Shown here piece by piece: positions 8,428 through 18,562 of a stretch of DNA of 41,692 nucleotides. The position numbers and the translations under genes are program-made. The stretch spans positions 1 to 41,692 of the forward strand of contig ONAH01000034.1 in assembly GCA_900315715.1 (NCBI GenBank). Reading direction: 5' to 3'. Numbering within the stretch: position 1 is the stretch's first letter; each line of letters starts with the position of its first letter. This DNA comes from an uncultured Eubacteriales bacterium. GTDB lineage: Bacteria > Bacillota > Clostridia > Oscillospirales > Acutalibacteraceae. The notes under the pieces are model-generated. The model was not told the DNA's origin. It saw only the letters and a program-made list of their open reading frames with translations, and ran no database searches.

Positions 8428-10569
8428 TTATTCCTTGTTCTTCTTAGATGTTTTTTTGCCTGTTCGACTGCTGTCTTTTTTGATTTCGGTCTTTGCTTCA
8501 TCTTTTTCTGATTTTTTCTTAGACTTTGCCTTGACCGCAACCTTAACCTTAACAGCTTTCTTTACTTTAACTGCTTCTTTTATTTTTGTTTCTGTCTTGT
8601 CTTCAGCATTTTCTGATTTTGTCTTTACCGGTGTTTTTTCTGTACATTTATAATACATTACTGACAGCGGCGGTATAGTGAGGGTAATTGAATTTTCCAG
8701 CTCATGACAAGATTTTTTCTTTGATTTTATTTCAGTACCGTTTGTAAAGCCGCTTCCGCCATACTCTTCCCTATCGGTAGTAAACACTTCTGAGTAAACG
8801 CCGGCGTATGGTACTCCGATTATATAATCTTCTCTGAGCATCGGCTGGAAATTGCACACACAAATAAGCTCTTCACCCTTGCGGTCAATACGTCTGAACA
8901 CCAGTATTGAACGCTGGTAGTCACTGTGGCATATCCACTGGAAACCTTCCCAAGAAAAATCGACCTCATACAAAGGAGAATTCTCCTTATAGAAATTATT
9001 CATATCACGGAAGAAAGCTTGAAGCTGTCTATGCGTGTCGTATTCAAGAACCTCCCAGTCAAGCTGTTTTTTGTAGTTCCATTCATCAAACTGACCTATT
9101 TCAGAACCCATAAACATCAGCTTTTTGCCCGGGTGCGCCATCATATAAGCTATAAATGTCTTTACGCCTGCGAATTTCATATTATAGTCGCCCGGCATTT
9201 TATTCATCAGCGAACACTTTCCGTAAACCACTTCATCATGACTTATCGGAAGCATGAAATTCTCACTGAATGCGTATATAAGAGAAAATGTTAGATTATC
9301 ATGGTGATACGGACGATATATCGGATCAAGTGCCAGATATCTCAGCATATCGTTCATCCAGCCCATGTTCCACTTAAAGCTAAATCCCAGTCCTCCCATA
9401 TCGGTCGGACGTGATACCATTGGAAACGCAGTTGATTCCTCTGCTATCATCATATTTCCGGGGAACATCTGTGAACATGTATTATTAAGCTTTCGGATAA
9501 AGTCCATAGCCTCAAGGTTCTCCTTGCCCCCGAACATATTGGGACACCACTCTCCGTCCTTGCGGTTATAATCCAAATACAGCATTGACGCTACTGCATC
9601 TACTCTTATACCGTCAACGTGATACTTATCCATCCAGAACATAGCACTTGATACCAGAAAACTCACTACCTCAAAACGGCTGTAATTATATACAAGAGTT
9701 CCCCACTCCTTATGTTCGCCCTTTCTCCAGTCCTCATACTCATAACAGCATGTTCCGTCAAATCGTATTAGTCCGTGAGCATCACGGGGGAAATGCGCAG
9801 GCACCCAGTCAAGAATTACTCCTAACCCTGCCTGATGAGCCTTGTCTATAAGGTACATAAAATCATGCGGAGTACCATAGCGTGATGTTGGCGCATAGTA
9901 GCCCGTTACCTGATAGCCCCATGATCCGTCAAACGGATATTCTGTGAGAGGCAGAAATTCAATATGCGTATATCCCATATCGGCAACATATGGCACCAAC
10001 TCATCTGCAAGATTGCGATAACTGTAAAATTCACCGTTTTCATGCTTTTTCCATGAACCTGCATGAACCTCATACACATTAACAGGCTTATCATTGTATA
10101 TGTTTGGTTTCTGTACGGTATCGCTTCCGTCATCAAGACGTTCTGCTTCAAGCTGCTTTTTAGCTATCCATTCATCGTCCTCCCAATCATACCCCTCAAT
10201 ATCATAGAATTTTGAGGCGTTGTTTGGACGTGTTTCAAAGTGAAATGCATAGGGATCGCTTTTATAAAGGCGTTCTCCCCACTGTGTATCTATACAGTAC
10301 TTGTAGTTATCAAATTCATTTACTACATTCGGAATAAAGCACTCCCATACACCTGCATCGCTTATCTTACCCATCGGATTAGCTTCGGGATTCCAGTAGT
10401 TAAAATCTCCCACAACCGAAACCGCTGCTGCATTCGGTGCCCATACACGAAATACAACTCCAAGCTGACCGAACATATAAGATTTATGCGCACCTAATAG
10501 GTCATACGCTCTTGCACTGTTGCCCGAATGAAAATCATCAAGAAGTCCCTGCACGATGCTGTCTATCAT
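8428..10569 (-). CDS. glgB: 1,4-alpha-glucan branching enzyme with a lysine-rich tail
   Basis: This 713-residue GH13 enzyme introduces alpha-1,6 branches in glycogen. It has an N-terminal CBM48 domain (about residues 15-110, FRVWAPNAAAVSVVGDFNYW). The GH13 motifs are intact: the nucleophile Asp in DGIRVDAVASML, the acid Glu in MIAEEST, and PISHDEVVYGK. After the usual end of the family (about residue 640) comes a tail of about 70 residues, mostly Lys, Glu, Ala, Val and Thr, ending in KKTSKKNKE. AGGGGAG precedes the start. The gene leads the glycogen operon behind a promoter at 10663-10691. Confidence 0.95.
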   Translation of the reverse strand: MIDSIVQGLLDDFHSGNSARAYDLLGAHKSYMFGQLGVVFRVWAPNAAAVSVVGDFNYWNPEANPMGKISDAGVWECFIPNVVNEFDNYKYCIDTQWGERLYKSDPYAFHFETRPNNASKFYDIEGYDWEDDEWIAKKQLEAERLDDGSDTVQKPNIYNDKPVNVYEVHAGSWKKHENGEFYSYRNLADELVPYVADMGYTHIEFLPLTEYPFDGSWGYQVTGYYAPTSRYGTPHDFMYLIDKAHQAGLGVILDWVPAHFPRDAHGLIRFDGTCCYEYEDWRKGEHKEWGTLVYNYSRFEVVSFLVSSAMFWMDKYHVDGIRVDAVASMLYLDYNRKDGEWCPNMFGGKENLEAMDFIRKLNNTCSQMFPGNMMIAEESTAFPMVSRPTDMGGLGFSFKWNMGWMNDMLRYLALDPIYRPYHHDNLTFSLIYAFSENFMLPISHDEVVYGKCSLMNKMPGDYNMKFAGVKTFIAYMMAHPGKKLMFMGSEIGQFDEWNYKKQLDWEVLEYDTHRQLQAFFRDMNNFYKENSPLYEVDFSWEGFQWICHSDYQRSILVFRRIDRKGEELICVCNFQPMLREDYIIGVPYAGVYSEVFTTDREEYGGSGFTNGTEIKSKKKSCHELENSITLTIPPLSVMYYKCTEKTPVKTKSENAEDKTETKIKEAVKVKKAVKVKVAVKAKSKKKSEKDEAKTEIKKDSSRTGKKTSKKNKE

Positions 10570-10662
10570 AATTCTGCACTCCCCTTTCTGTGTTTAAATT
10601 TTCTGTAAAATATTATATCTTCAATAACTCATAAAATCCAAATTTTTCATATATACAATTAT

Positions 10663-10691
10663 ATAATACCACTAACAAAAATATTTTTCAA
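10663..10691 (-). promoter_or_regulatory. Promoter of the glycogen operon
   Basis: On the minus strand TTGAAA (10691-10686) and TATTAT (10668-10663) have a 17-base spacer. It lies about 95 bases upstream of glgB, so the leader is moderately long. The rest of the 279-base gap up to 10848 is AT-rich with no further feature I can name. Confidence 0.65.
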
Positions 10692-10848
10692 GATATTTTA
10701 TACAAAATCATGACAATTTTTGCTTTTTTATTTTGTAATATTTGACTGCCGATTATTTTCTCTTTCGGTTCTTAAAACATTTTACACAAATACATTCTTG
10801 TATTTTATGCAGCATCACCTACAAAAAAGTATTCTATGTGAACGCTTT

Positions 10849-11991
10849 TTAATACAATACAAGAATGTTGCCTTTTAGTTTTCCACTCGCCTGATATATA
10901 TCCTTCAAATCAAGTTCGCTGTCATATACTGTTATATAATCCTTATCCCCTTTGTTTTCTCCTATAACGTATCTGTCATCTATACATTTAATTATTTTTC
11001 CAATATTTACCGGATATGTTATTTGTACATCTGTATTTATTTTGCCTATGAGTTCTATATCTTCTCCGTTTGTAGAAACACTGTATATCTTCCCGTCATC
11101 AATGTCCGTAAAAAATGTTTCTCCGTTTATGTCAAGTACATTCGTTATACTTCCTCCAAACAACGGTATCGAACAATAACTTTCCGCATTATGTACAAAA
11201 GACCTTGCACGCATCAGCACATTATCTCCGCATATACATTCAAACTTTATACTGCCTTTTGAACCCGCTGTCACTATTTTACGCGGCTTTGTATCCTCTT
11301 CCTTCTGCCTTACAGCCGACAGAAACGCTTTCTTTGAGATAACCCTGATACTCTCCTCCAGTTCATTATCTGAACAGTTAAGCTTTTGAACTATACGTTG
11401 TTTTTCCAATGCATTATCAAATGAATCGCTTAACAGCATCCACTCTTCACCTTTTGCAGTGAAAGTCTGCATATTATTTCTTATCAGCATTGCAGTATCA
11501 AAATCTCTTACAAAATGTCTTTCGTTTCTGTTGATATCGAATAAAGTTGCAATAAAACTGCAATTCGTTTCTTCAAGACACCTGTTGAACATATCCTTAT
11601 GTTTTTTATCCGCCTTTGTATATATCAAAATATTATCGTCGTCTATTGCTACACATTCGCTGAATACTCCTATTAACGGAATACGCTTCCGGTAAACCTC
11701 ATCGCCCGATTTTTTGTCTATCTTAACTATCCAGACTGTGTTGCCTGAATTCTCAAACAACACAAGAATACTATTCTTACCTGTATAATAATGCTGAATA
11801 TATCCTGCGTCATCAAACACAAAACATGACATCAGCTGTTCTGCACTTTCATCAAAGCTGTATCCATACACACACACGCTGTCCGAACCTCTTGAATTTA
11901 GCTCCTCCGCATAATATATTACACCGTCATCTATCTCTATAACATCTATACGCCTCTTGTACATATCATCTCTCAAATCTATAACAGTCAA
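10849..11991 (-). CDS. Protein of unknown function, possibly beta-propeller-like
   Basis: I place the start at the TTG at 11991 (380 residues). GAGAGGAG at 12001-12008 is nine bases upstream, while the more distal ATG at 12021 has no ribosome binding site and abuts a TATAAT. The protein has no signal peptide or membrane segment. It alternates short beta-like stretches ending in D/N/G turns (for example DDGVIYYAEEL, DDRYVIGE, GETFFTDIDDGKIYSVS). Such spacing suggests a beta-propeller reading out a stored value, but no family motif is clear. A helical, charged stretch lies at about residues 195-235. It follows the ASKHA-like gene by about 90 bases, in the same direction. Confidence 0.7.
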   Translation of the reverse strand: MTVIDLRDDMYKRRIDVIEIDDGVIYYAEELNSRGSDSVCVYGYSFDESAEQLMSCFVFDDAGYIQHYYTGKNSILVLFENSGNTVWIVKIDKKSGDEVYRKRIPLIGVFSECVAIDDDNILIYTKADKKHKDMFNRCLEETNCSFIATLFDINRNERHFVRDFDTAMLIRNNMQTFTAKGEEWMLLSDSFDNALEKQRIVQKLNCSDNELEESIRVISKKAFLSAVRQKEEDTKPRKIVTAGSKGSIKFECICGDNVLMRARSFVHNAESYCSIPLFGGSITNVLDINGETFFTDIDDGKIYSVSTNGEDIELIGKINTDVQITYPVNIGKIIKCIDDRYVIGENKGDKDYITVYDSELDLKDIYQASGKLKGNILVLY

Positions 11992-12084
11992 TATTGTACA
12001 CTCCTCTCTGATAATACCCATATTATAGCACGGTATTTTTTTACAGCTTGTCGAAGCTGGGCGAAAAGAATATATTTTCTAAAT

Positions 12085-13203
12085 TCACATAAATGTCGGC
12101 CACACAAGCTTTGTTTCGGGAAATCCTACCCCAAGATACGAACCCAGTGACAAACACACAGTGTTTTTTCTGTCGCTAAAATTCAGTGCAATCGCTGTAC
12201 CGTCATGTATCAGCTTAATCACTACGTCCTTTCTAAGTCTCCCTGATAATTCCCACCACAGACACTCCGCATAGTTTTTACCCAAAGCACACAGCTTTGC
12301 ATATCCGCTTCTTTCCGCATTCAAAGCGCCATCTACCGTATAACTTGCTATACTTATTACTATTTCGCTGTTAGGCTCTGTATTTGTAAGTGTTTTTGCA
12401 GTGTTGTAGGTATCCTCAATAGCTTTAAGCAAATATTGATGAAGTTTCTTCGCCTGACGCATCTTCTCCTCCTGTGTCGGCATTTCCCAATCCATATACT
12501 TAGAGGGATACGGTTCAAGAGTTCTTATTTCTGTAATCTCTCCACGACTCTTTGTAACATAACAGCGTTTTATATTTGTTTGCCCGAAGTCCATTACAAT
12601 ATTTACTCCGTCCGTTGAAGATAACTGAGTTGCACAGCCTAATACACCAACATCTGAGGCATTATCGTACAATATGATATTATATGGATTTATTCTTGCA
12701 GCTTCAAACACACTCTCTACGCAGTTTTTCAGTTCCTCACCAAATCTGCCGTTCGCCAATCCTCCTACCAATATAATATCGCTTATCTGTGACCAATACT
12801 CCCAGTGTTTGTCACTCCAGTCCTCTCGTGCAATTCTGTTCTCTTTATCTCCTTTCTTCAGCGCTAAAAATAATAAACCAAGACGTCTGCCAAACTTATT
12901 TGTTATGTTTTTTGCCGTCTGTACTATCAACTCTTTTTTGCTGTCAAGTCTTTTCGATAAAACCTTAGGAAGTTTTTTCTCCTCATATTTTCCAAGATCT
13001 ATTTCAAGTTCTTTGTGATACTTTTTTATTTCTTCAATAACAAGCTTTGTACTAAAAAATTCCTTTACTGTAAGTCCCTCTATGCTGTCGTCAATACCAT
13101 ACAAAGGCAGTTTTCGGAGGCGTATTCTGTTTATTGAACACACAGATGTCAAATAATCCGATTTATTCGGATCATCTACTCTGTTCAAAAAAGGATTTTG
13201 CAT
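12085..13203 (-). CDS. ASKHA-fold (ROK/sugar-kinase-like) protein
   Basis: The start is set at 13203 (372 residues, MQNPFLNRVD) because GGAG lies eight bases upstream; an in-frame extension to 13281 lacks a site. The protein shows motifs of actin-like sugar kinases: a phosphate-1-like VMDFGQTNIKRCYV, an ILVGGLANGRFGEEL segment, IKLIHDGTAIAL and a final SLGSYLGVGF. The order differs from a standard ROK kinase, and the Cys-rich zinc motif of ROK repressors is missing. It could bind ATP and a sugar or be a degenerate regulator; the substrate is unknown. Its neighbours are an unknown protein downstream and the terminator of the ABC operon upstream. Confidence 0.7.
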   Translation of the reverse strand: MQNPFLNRVDDPNKSDYLTSVCSINRIRLRKLPLYGIDDSIEGLTVKEFFSTKLVIEEIKKYHKELEIDLGKYEEKKLPKVLSKRLDSKKELIVQTAKNITNKFGRRLGLLFLALKKGDKENRIAREDWSDKHWEYWSQISDIILVGGLANGRFGEELKNCVESVFEAARINPYNIILYDNASDVGVLGCATQLSSTDGVNIVMDFGQTNIKRCYVTKSRGEITEIRTLEPYPSKYMDWEMPTQEEKMRQAKKLHQYLLKAIEDTYNTAKTLTNTEPNSEIVISIASYTVDGALNAERSGYAKLCALGKNYAECLWWELSGRLRKDVVIKLIHDGTAIALNFSDRKNTVCLSLGSYLGVGFPETKLVWPTFM

Positions 13204-13313
13204 AACGCTCACTCCAATCATATCTAAAATAATAACCCCATCGTACCACATTATTATACTATATATACTTTTGTTTATCATTAATTTTTTGTTAATTTAG
13301 TCGCATTTGAATG

Positions 13314-13342
13314 AAAAAAACGAGAGGTATTTTTACCTCTCG
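13314..13342 (-). terminator. Terminator of the Gld-type ABC operon
   Basis: On the minus strand a nine-bp stem (CGAGAGGTA with TACCTCTCG, 13321-13342) with a four-base loop is followed by seven T residues. It lies just after the DUF4340 gene. Confidence 0.9.
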
Positions 13343-13364
13343 TCTGTTATTTACTGTATATTAA

Positions 13365-14882
13365 TCAATACACGCTGTCAACCGTATTATTACTTGCCAC
13401 AAGCGGAGTATCTGCTATAATTTTTGTTACATAAGATTCAAACGCCGTACTTGCAAGAGTGTCATTGACAACAACCGGACACTTACGGTTTTCGCCCTCA
13501 TAATACAACGCTGTACCCGTTTTGCCATCGCTGAAAGCATATGTTACTTTTAGCAACTCTTTCTTTCCCTGAGGCATATCGGAAATTATTTCACTTCTCT
13601 TTGCAGAAGTAAGATTTTGGAAATATACGTTAAATACATCTTCCGATATATTTTTACCACCGCATGTTATCGTTGTAACCGTTGTTTCGACATCTGTATC
13701 TGAATCCGCATTGTGTGATACGGTAGTATCTCTTTTTATATCGAATTCATACTTCTTGCCATCGGCTTCAACCGTTACCTTATCAACATTCAAATACTTA
13801 GGACTCATTACGGAAGTCGGAATAAGCTGATCGTATGTGTAATTAACCCACGGCACAGCATTCTTATCCATCTGATAAATTACTCCGTTGCTTAACAAGT
13901 AAAACATTCCGCTCTCATCCGGTTTTGTAGCTTTATAGTTTACCTTGAGATCGGGATACTCTGCCTCTACTGTAACATACGGTTTATCAAGTCCGTATGA
14001 CTTTATTTTTTCATCATCGGGTGATACGGCAATTACCTTTTCTGCTGTTAGATTACGTACATTGTTCACCATATATGTGACAGTTTCTTCGTTTGCAATA
14101 GTGTTGTCAGGAGAAGTGATAACGTAGCTTGCAGAGAAAGCTGCGTTGTCGGAGTATTCAAGCACAACTTCTTTTTCAAAAAGTGTTCCGCCGAAAACCA
14201 TCTTGCTGAAAACGTTTCCGCTGTCATCAGTTGCAGAAAAGCCTATCTCTTTTTTCAGCATATCCATCGCACCCAAAAGGAAACCGTCAGCAGACTCTTT
14301 ACTTACAAGATATACACTCTCATCGCCGTCGAGCATAATATATGTACCCTTGTTATCGTCTGCGTCGTTTCCGACATAAACAGTTACCTTATCACCGTTT
14401 GTGTACTCAATTTTTACAGTTGCTCTTGGTTTATCAAAACCAAAATCTGCCTTTGCCGATCCGTCATTGACCTTTTTTGAAGCGGTTATGCTTGCACAGT
14501 CGTTTGCAAGAGTATCAGGTGATCCTGTCAAAAGTTCCATATTCTCATATCCCACAAGTGTATATACCGTAGCGTCTGTAAGGAATGAAACCGTTCCGTC
14601 AGAAGCTGTTGTTTCAGTTTTTGGTGTTTCCGAGAGAATGGTATATTTTCCTGTTTCGTTCTCTACATCCATACTCTTTATTTCGGCTGGAATATGACTT
14701 ACAAGGTGATAATGATCTTCTGTCTGAGTTTCATCTGTATCGGTGTTTTCAGAAAGTGGTGTTGTTGGTGTATCGTCACCGTTGCTCTTATCAGGTACTA
14801 AGAAATATACAAGCAGTGACACCCCAACAAGCAAAACTACCGACACTATGGCTATTATTAATGTTTTAGTAGTCTTTTTCAT
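13365..14882 (-). CDS. DUF4340 domain protein of the Gld-type ABC operon
   Basis: This 505-residue protein has one N-terminal membrane segment (about residues 8-29) and a long extracytoplasmic part. A linker rich in Thr, Asp and Glu (residues 33-56) leads into repeated DUF4340-like units, seen as FGFDKPRATVKIEYTNGDKV and SYGLDKPYVTVEAEYPD with TVYVGNDA-type strands. DUF4340 proteins commonly accompany GldG-like and ABC-2 genes in Firmicutes; their molecular role is not known. The start has a GGAG site ten bases upstream. It is the last of four genes, 11 bases after the GldG-like gene. Confidence 0.85.
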   Translation of the reverse strand: MKKTTKTLIIAIVSVVLLVGVSLLVYFLVPDKSNGDDTPTTPLSENTDTDETQTEDHYHLVSHIPAEIKSMDVENETGKYTILSETPKTETTASDGTVSFLTDATVYTLVGYENMELLTGSPDTLANDCASITASKKVNDGSAKADFGFDKPRATVKIEYTNGDKVTVYVGNDADDNKGTYIMLDGDESVYLVSKESADGFLLGAMDMLKKEIGFSATDDSGNVFSKMVFGGTLFEKEVVLEYSDNAAFSASYVITSPDNTIANEETVTYMVNNVRNLTAEKVIAVSPDDEKIKSYGLDKPYVTVEAEYPDLKVNYKATKPDESGMFYLLSNGVIYQMDKNAVPWVNYTYDQLIPTSVMSPKYLNVDKVTVEADGKKYEFDIKRDTTVSHNADSDTDVETTVTTITCGGKNISEDVFNVYFQNLTSAKRSEIISDMPQGKKELLKVTYAFSDGKTGTALYYEGENRKCPVVVNDTLASTAFESYVTKIIADTPLVASNNTVDSVY

Positions 14883-14893
14883 ACATCTGCTCC

Positions 14894-16642
14894 TTACATA
14901 TTACGGCGTTTAATAAATATTACGATACCTGCTACAAGTATGCCAACAGGAATTACCACAATAAATATTGCTCCAAGCGCTCTTATCTGTGCAGTCGTTA
15001 TTCCAAGAGCAGGATTCTCAAGAGATTTTGCCTCAATTGAAATTCCAACATCCTCTCTGTTTACAAGAGTGTTGAACATAGAAAGTATATACGTTGAGTT
15101 GCCATATACGTTTGATTTAAGAAGAGTTTCACTCATTGCAACACTTGAACCGATTACTACTATATGCGACTGTTTTGTTTCTGTTTTTGAGTCGTCCGTA
15201 TCTGTTGACTTTGTTACACCTTTCTGTGCAATGGCTCCGATTACAAGATTTGGAGAAGCAACAGGTTCATCTGCAGTTTCGTCTGCATAAAGTACCGTAC
15301 TCTGGTCACTGAGTGTAAGAAGTGATGTAACGTTTGTGCTGTCTGTAATACTGAGCGGCTTTGTATATCCGCCTATTACACAGAACGGAAGTGCCTTGTT
15401 TTTCATCTTTGCATTATATGTCTGATCGGCATATTGTGTTGCAAAGAGATAATATCCGCCTCCAAGCGGTGCCATGTAGTTTGGATCGTTCTCTATTGCA
15501 TAGCTGTTATCTACTTTAATTCCCCACTCCTCAATAAGTGAGTTAATATTCGGTGCGTCTACAAGAGTTCCCATTGGAAGATACAAAAGCTGTTTGCCAT
15601 ACTGTCCGCCGTTTTTAAGAAAATCGGATATTGCATCTACAACTTTTGCGTCAAGATCTACCGACGGTGCAAAAAGTACAAGTATCTGTGTATCCTCCGG
15701 AATGGTTCCGACAGCAGGCGACATCTCATCGGTTTCAAATCCGTTTGATTCAAGATAATTCTTAAAGTATTTGTAATCCTCACCGTTTATATCAGAAACA
15801 AAAGTTACCTTCGGCTTATTGTCAAGTGTTACATAGAGTAATGCCGATGTAACAGCCTCCTCTACCTTTGAGCCTGCAATATAGGTCTGATAAGTATTGT
15901 AATTCATCTGAATATCAAACAAATCGCTCTCTTTCAGATACTTATATCCTTTCTCACTCTCTACTATTATTCCGTAGTAGCTGAGTGTTTCGTTTGGATA
16001 CTTGCTGCTGAATGTCGGATTTGACGCCATATCAACGTACTCAAGAGTAATCTTGTCGGATTTGTTTGCGTACTCGTGCAGAAGTGAATTTGCCTGAATA
16101 TAGTATTCTCCGCCCTCTTTGTACTCTTTCTCATCTGCAAGCACTATTATGTTTATCTTATCTTTAAGGCTGGGGAGATATTCCACAGTATTCTTAGTTA
16201 ACTCAAAACTTTCTGTTCCTGTTGTGTCTATTGTTAGTGCCGGAAGTTTCTCGTTTAGCGTTATTGCTATAAAGTTCAAAACTACCATTGCTGCTATAAA
16301 TAGTACTACCAGCACCACTGAAAACCAGCCACGTCTAAACGCTCTTGCTTTAAGCTCTCGTCTTGACTTGCGCTCTTTTTTCTTTGCTTCCTTAACAGCA
16401 GATTTCTTATCGTCTTTTTTATTAGTTTTTTCAGGCTTTTTAGTTTCTTCCTTTTTATCGGTCTTACTCTCTGATTTATCCTTATCTGCTTCTTCTTTTT
16501 CTGTATTTTCTTCTGTTGTCACTGTGTCATTTTTTTCGTCCGCTTTAGGTTCTTCTGTATTTACTTGCTGTTGGTCTTCCTTCTCTAAAGCAATCTTCTT
16601 TTCTTCAGTATCTTCAGTGTTTTTCTTTACGTCGTTACTCAT
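14894..16642 (-). CDS. GldG-like ABC transporter auxiliary protein
   Basis: The start is at 16642 (582 residues) because GGAGGAG lies about eight bases upstream; a TTG two codons earlier is less likely. The first 100 residues are highly charged and cytoplasmic, with runs of Glu and Lys. A membrane segment at about residues 112-134 and a second at the C-terminus (IFIVVIPVGILVAGIVIFIK) frame a large extracytoplasmic domain of the GldG/ABC-type uncharacterised family. Such proteins work with an ABC-2 permease and ATPase; the substrate is unknown. The charged N-terminus is an extension relative to many GldG proteins. Confidence 0.85.
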   Translation of the reverse strand: MSNDVKKNTEDTEEKKIALEKEDQQQVNTEEPKADEKNDTVTTEENTEKEEADKDKSESKTDKKEETKKPEKTNKKDDKKSAVKEAKKKERKSRRELKARAFRRGWFSVVLVVLFIAAMVVLNFIAITLNEKLPALTIDTTGTESFELTKNTVEYLPSLKDKINIIVLADEKEYKEGGEYYIQANSLLHEYANKSDKITLEYVDMASNPTFSSKYPNETLSYYGIIVESEKGYKYLKESDLFDIQMNYNTYQTYIAGSKVEEAVTSALLYVTLDNKPKVTFVSDINGEDYKYFKNYLESNGFETDEMSPAVGTIPEDTQILVLFAPSVDLDAKVVDAISDFLKNGGQYGKQLLYLPMGTLVDAPNINSLIEEWGIKVDNSYAIENDPNYMAPLGGGYYLFATQYADQTYNAKMKNKALPFCVIGGYTKPLSITDSTNVTSLLTLSDQSTVLYADETADEPVASPNLVIGAIAQKGVTKSTDTDDSKTETKQSHIVVIGSSVAMSETLLKSNVYGNSTYILSMFNTLVNREDVGISIEAKSLENPALGITTAQIRALGAIFIVVIPVGILVAGIVIFIKRRNM

Positions 16643-16657
16643 AGCCAAATCTCCTCC

Positions 16658-17362
16658 TTAACTCCAGCGTTTTTTCTCGATAACACGAATTGTTAAGAAT
16701 ACAAACAACGCTATTACCGAGAGGAAGAACACAACATCAGCAAGGCTAAGCAAACCTACTGTAAAATTCTGATAGTGTGTCATAAATGAAAGTTTCTGGA
16801 AAAGATTTGCAACAAATGTAATTGGAATAGCTTTTGCAACATTATCTATAAGATATATAAACAATCCAACCGCAAATCCTGTTATTGCACAAATCATCTG
16901 GCTCTCCGTAAGCGATGACAGGAATATATTTATCGCTATCATCGTACAGCCCAGCACAAACAAGCCAAAGAAATTACACAATACTACTGCCCAGTTGAGT
17001 GTAACAAAAAACGAAAGTACAAATCCAAATATCAGATATATTGACATACACACAAGATTGAGTATGCAGGCAGAGAAAAATTTTCCCATTACTATCCCGA
17101 AAATACTTACAGGAGAAGTCAGCAATGCCTGGTCTGTTTTCAAACGTTTCTCATCGCTTAGCAGTTTCATACACATAATCGGCGTAAGTAGTATTGTTAT
17201 CAGAAACATATTCGTGAATACATATGTAAGGTTTGATGTATCGTTTGCAAGGCATACTACCGTGAAAAATAGTCCCGAAAAGAACATGAATATTGCCATT
17301 ACAACATATGCAATCGGTGAGCAGAAATATGAGTACAGCTCTCTCTTGATTATTGCTCCCAT
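16658..17362 (-). CDS. ABC-2 type permease (GldF-like)
   Basis: This 234-residue protein has six predicted membrane segments and begins GAIIKRELYSYFCSPIAYVV, the typical start of GldF/ABC-2 permeases. The internal MKLLSDEKRLKTDQALLTSP matches the cytoplasmic loop of this family, and a short tail ends IEKKRWS. Its start ATG shares one base with the stop of the ATPase gene (TAATG), a sign of translational coupling. It forms the membrane channel of the transporter encoded by 13365-18324. Confidence 0.9.
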   Translation of the reverse strand: MGAIIKRELYSYFCSPIAYVVMAIFMFFSGLFFTVVCLANDTSNLTYVFTNMFLITILLTPIMCMKLLSDEKRLKTDQALLTSPVSIFGIVMGKFFSACILNLVCMSIYLIFGFVLSFFVTLNWAVVLCNFFGLFVLGCTMIAINIFLSSLTESQMICAITGFAVGLFIYLIDNVAKAIPITFVANLFQKLSFMTHYQNFTVGLLSLADVVFFLSVIALFVFLTIRVIEKKRWS

Positions 17363-18324
17363 TATTTGTCCCCTCCCTTTTTAGATGAGTATTTTGTATC
17401 GGAAGTAAGTCTGAGGAATGCTTCTTCAAGCGTGATATTATCGCTCTTTAATCCAAGTATCGGTATATTGGCTCCGGCAAATGCAAAGAAAAGCTTCTTT
17501 CTGATATCGGCGTCCTCATTGACATCAATCGAAAACTCATATACTCCGTTAGATACTTCTCTCTCTGTTTTTACATTTTTTACATCTGATAATGTTGAGA
17601 TTATATCAAGTATTTTAGATTTTGCACCTTCAGCCTCTACCAACAATCTGTTAGACTTTGCAAGCTTCTTTGAAAGTCCCTCTGTTGTTTCGTCGGCAAC
17701 TACCTTACCGTTGCTGATAATAACTACTCTGTCGCATATTGCCTGAACCTCTGACAAAATGTGTGAGGATAAAATAACGGTGTGTTTCTGTCCCAAGCTC
17801 TTAACAAGATTTCTTATCTCTATTATCTGCTTCGGATCAAGACCTACCGTCGGCTCATCAAGGATTAGTACCGGGGGATTTCCCAAAAGTGCCTGTGCAA
17901 GTCCGACACGCTGTTTATATCCCTTTGAAAGATTCTTGATAAGCCTGTGCGTTACCGAACTTATCTTCACCAGACGGCATACCTCTTCAATATGCTCCTC
18001 TTTGTCAAGCTTTACTTTCTTAAGGTCAAACATGAACTCAAGATACTTCTGCACTGTCATATCAAGATAAAGTGGGGGAATTTCCGGAAGATAACCTATT
18101 TTGCTTTTTACTCCCTTAGGATCGTCAAGTATCTCACAGCCGTCAACAGTTACGGTACCGCTTGATGATGACAGATATCCTGTAATGATATTCATAGTGG
18201 TTGATTTGCCTGCACCGTTGGGTCCCAAGAAACCAAGTATCTCTCCGCTTTCAACGGTGAAGCTTACATTATCGACTGCTTTGGTATCGCCGTAGCATTT
18301 CGTAATGTTCTTAACCTCTATCAT
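17362..18324 (-). CDS. ABC transporter ATP-binding protein (GldA-like)
   Basis: This 320-residue ATPase has Walker A GPNGAGKST at about residues 34-42. The signature here is NLSKGYKQRVGLAQALL rather than LSGGQ, as in many ABC-2 exporters. Walker B is VLILDEPTVGLDP and the H-loop is ILSSHIL. The last 90 residues form the C-terminal domain seen in ABC-2 ATPases. An AAGGAG site precedes the start. It is the first gene of the operon; a TATAAT-like -10 lies near 18365, but I see no good -35. Confidence 0.93.
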   Translation of the reverse strand: MIEVKNITKCYGDTKAVDNVSFTVESGEILGFLGPNGAGKSTTMNIITGYLSSSSGTVTVDGCEILDDPKGVKSKIGYLPEIPPLYLDMTVQKYLEFMFDLKKVKLDKEEHIEEVCRLVKISSVTHRLIKNLSKGYKQRVGLAQALLGNPPVLILDEPTVGLDPKQIIEIRNLVKSLGQKHTVILSSHILSEVQAICDRVVIISNGKVVADETTEGLSKKLAKSNRLLVEAEGAKSKILDIISTLSDVKNVKTEREVSNGVYEFSIDVNEDADIRKKLFFAFAGANIPILGLKSDNITLEEAFLRLTSDTKYSSKKGGDK

Positions 18325-18562
18325 ACTGTATCACTCCTTGTGAATTTATATAGTTTCTGCATTATAATACAGTTTAGCTTTTCTATTATCCAATATAATT
18401 GTTAATAAAGTATGAATTACTGCGGGATTTACAGTGAAAATACAAATTTTTTTCATTAAACCGTATCATAACTATATAATTATAATACACATACCTTAAA
18501 CCAAACTAAAAATCTGCACGTTTTTTTGAATTAAATTTCAAACCTGTTTTATTTATAAATCA

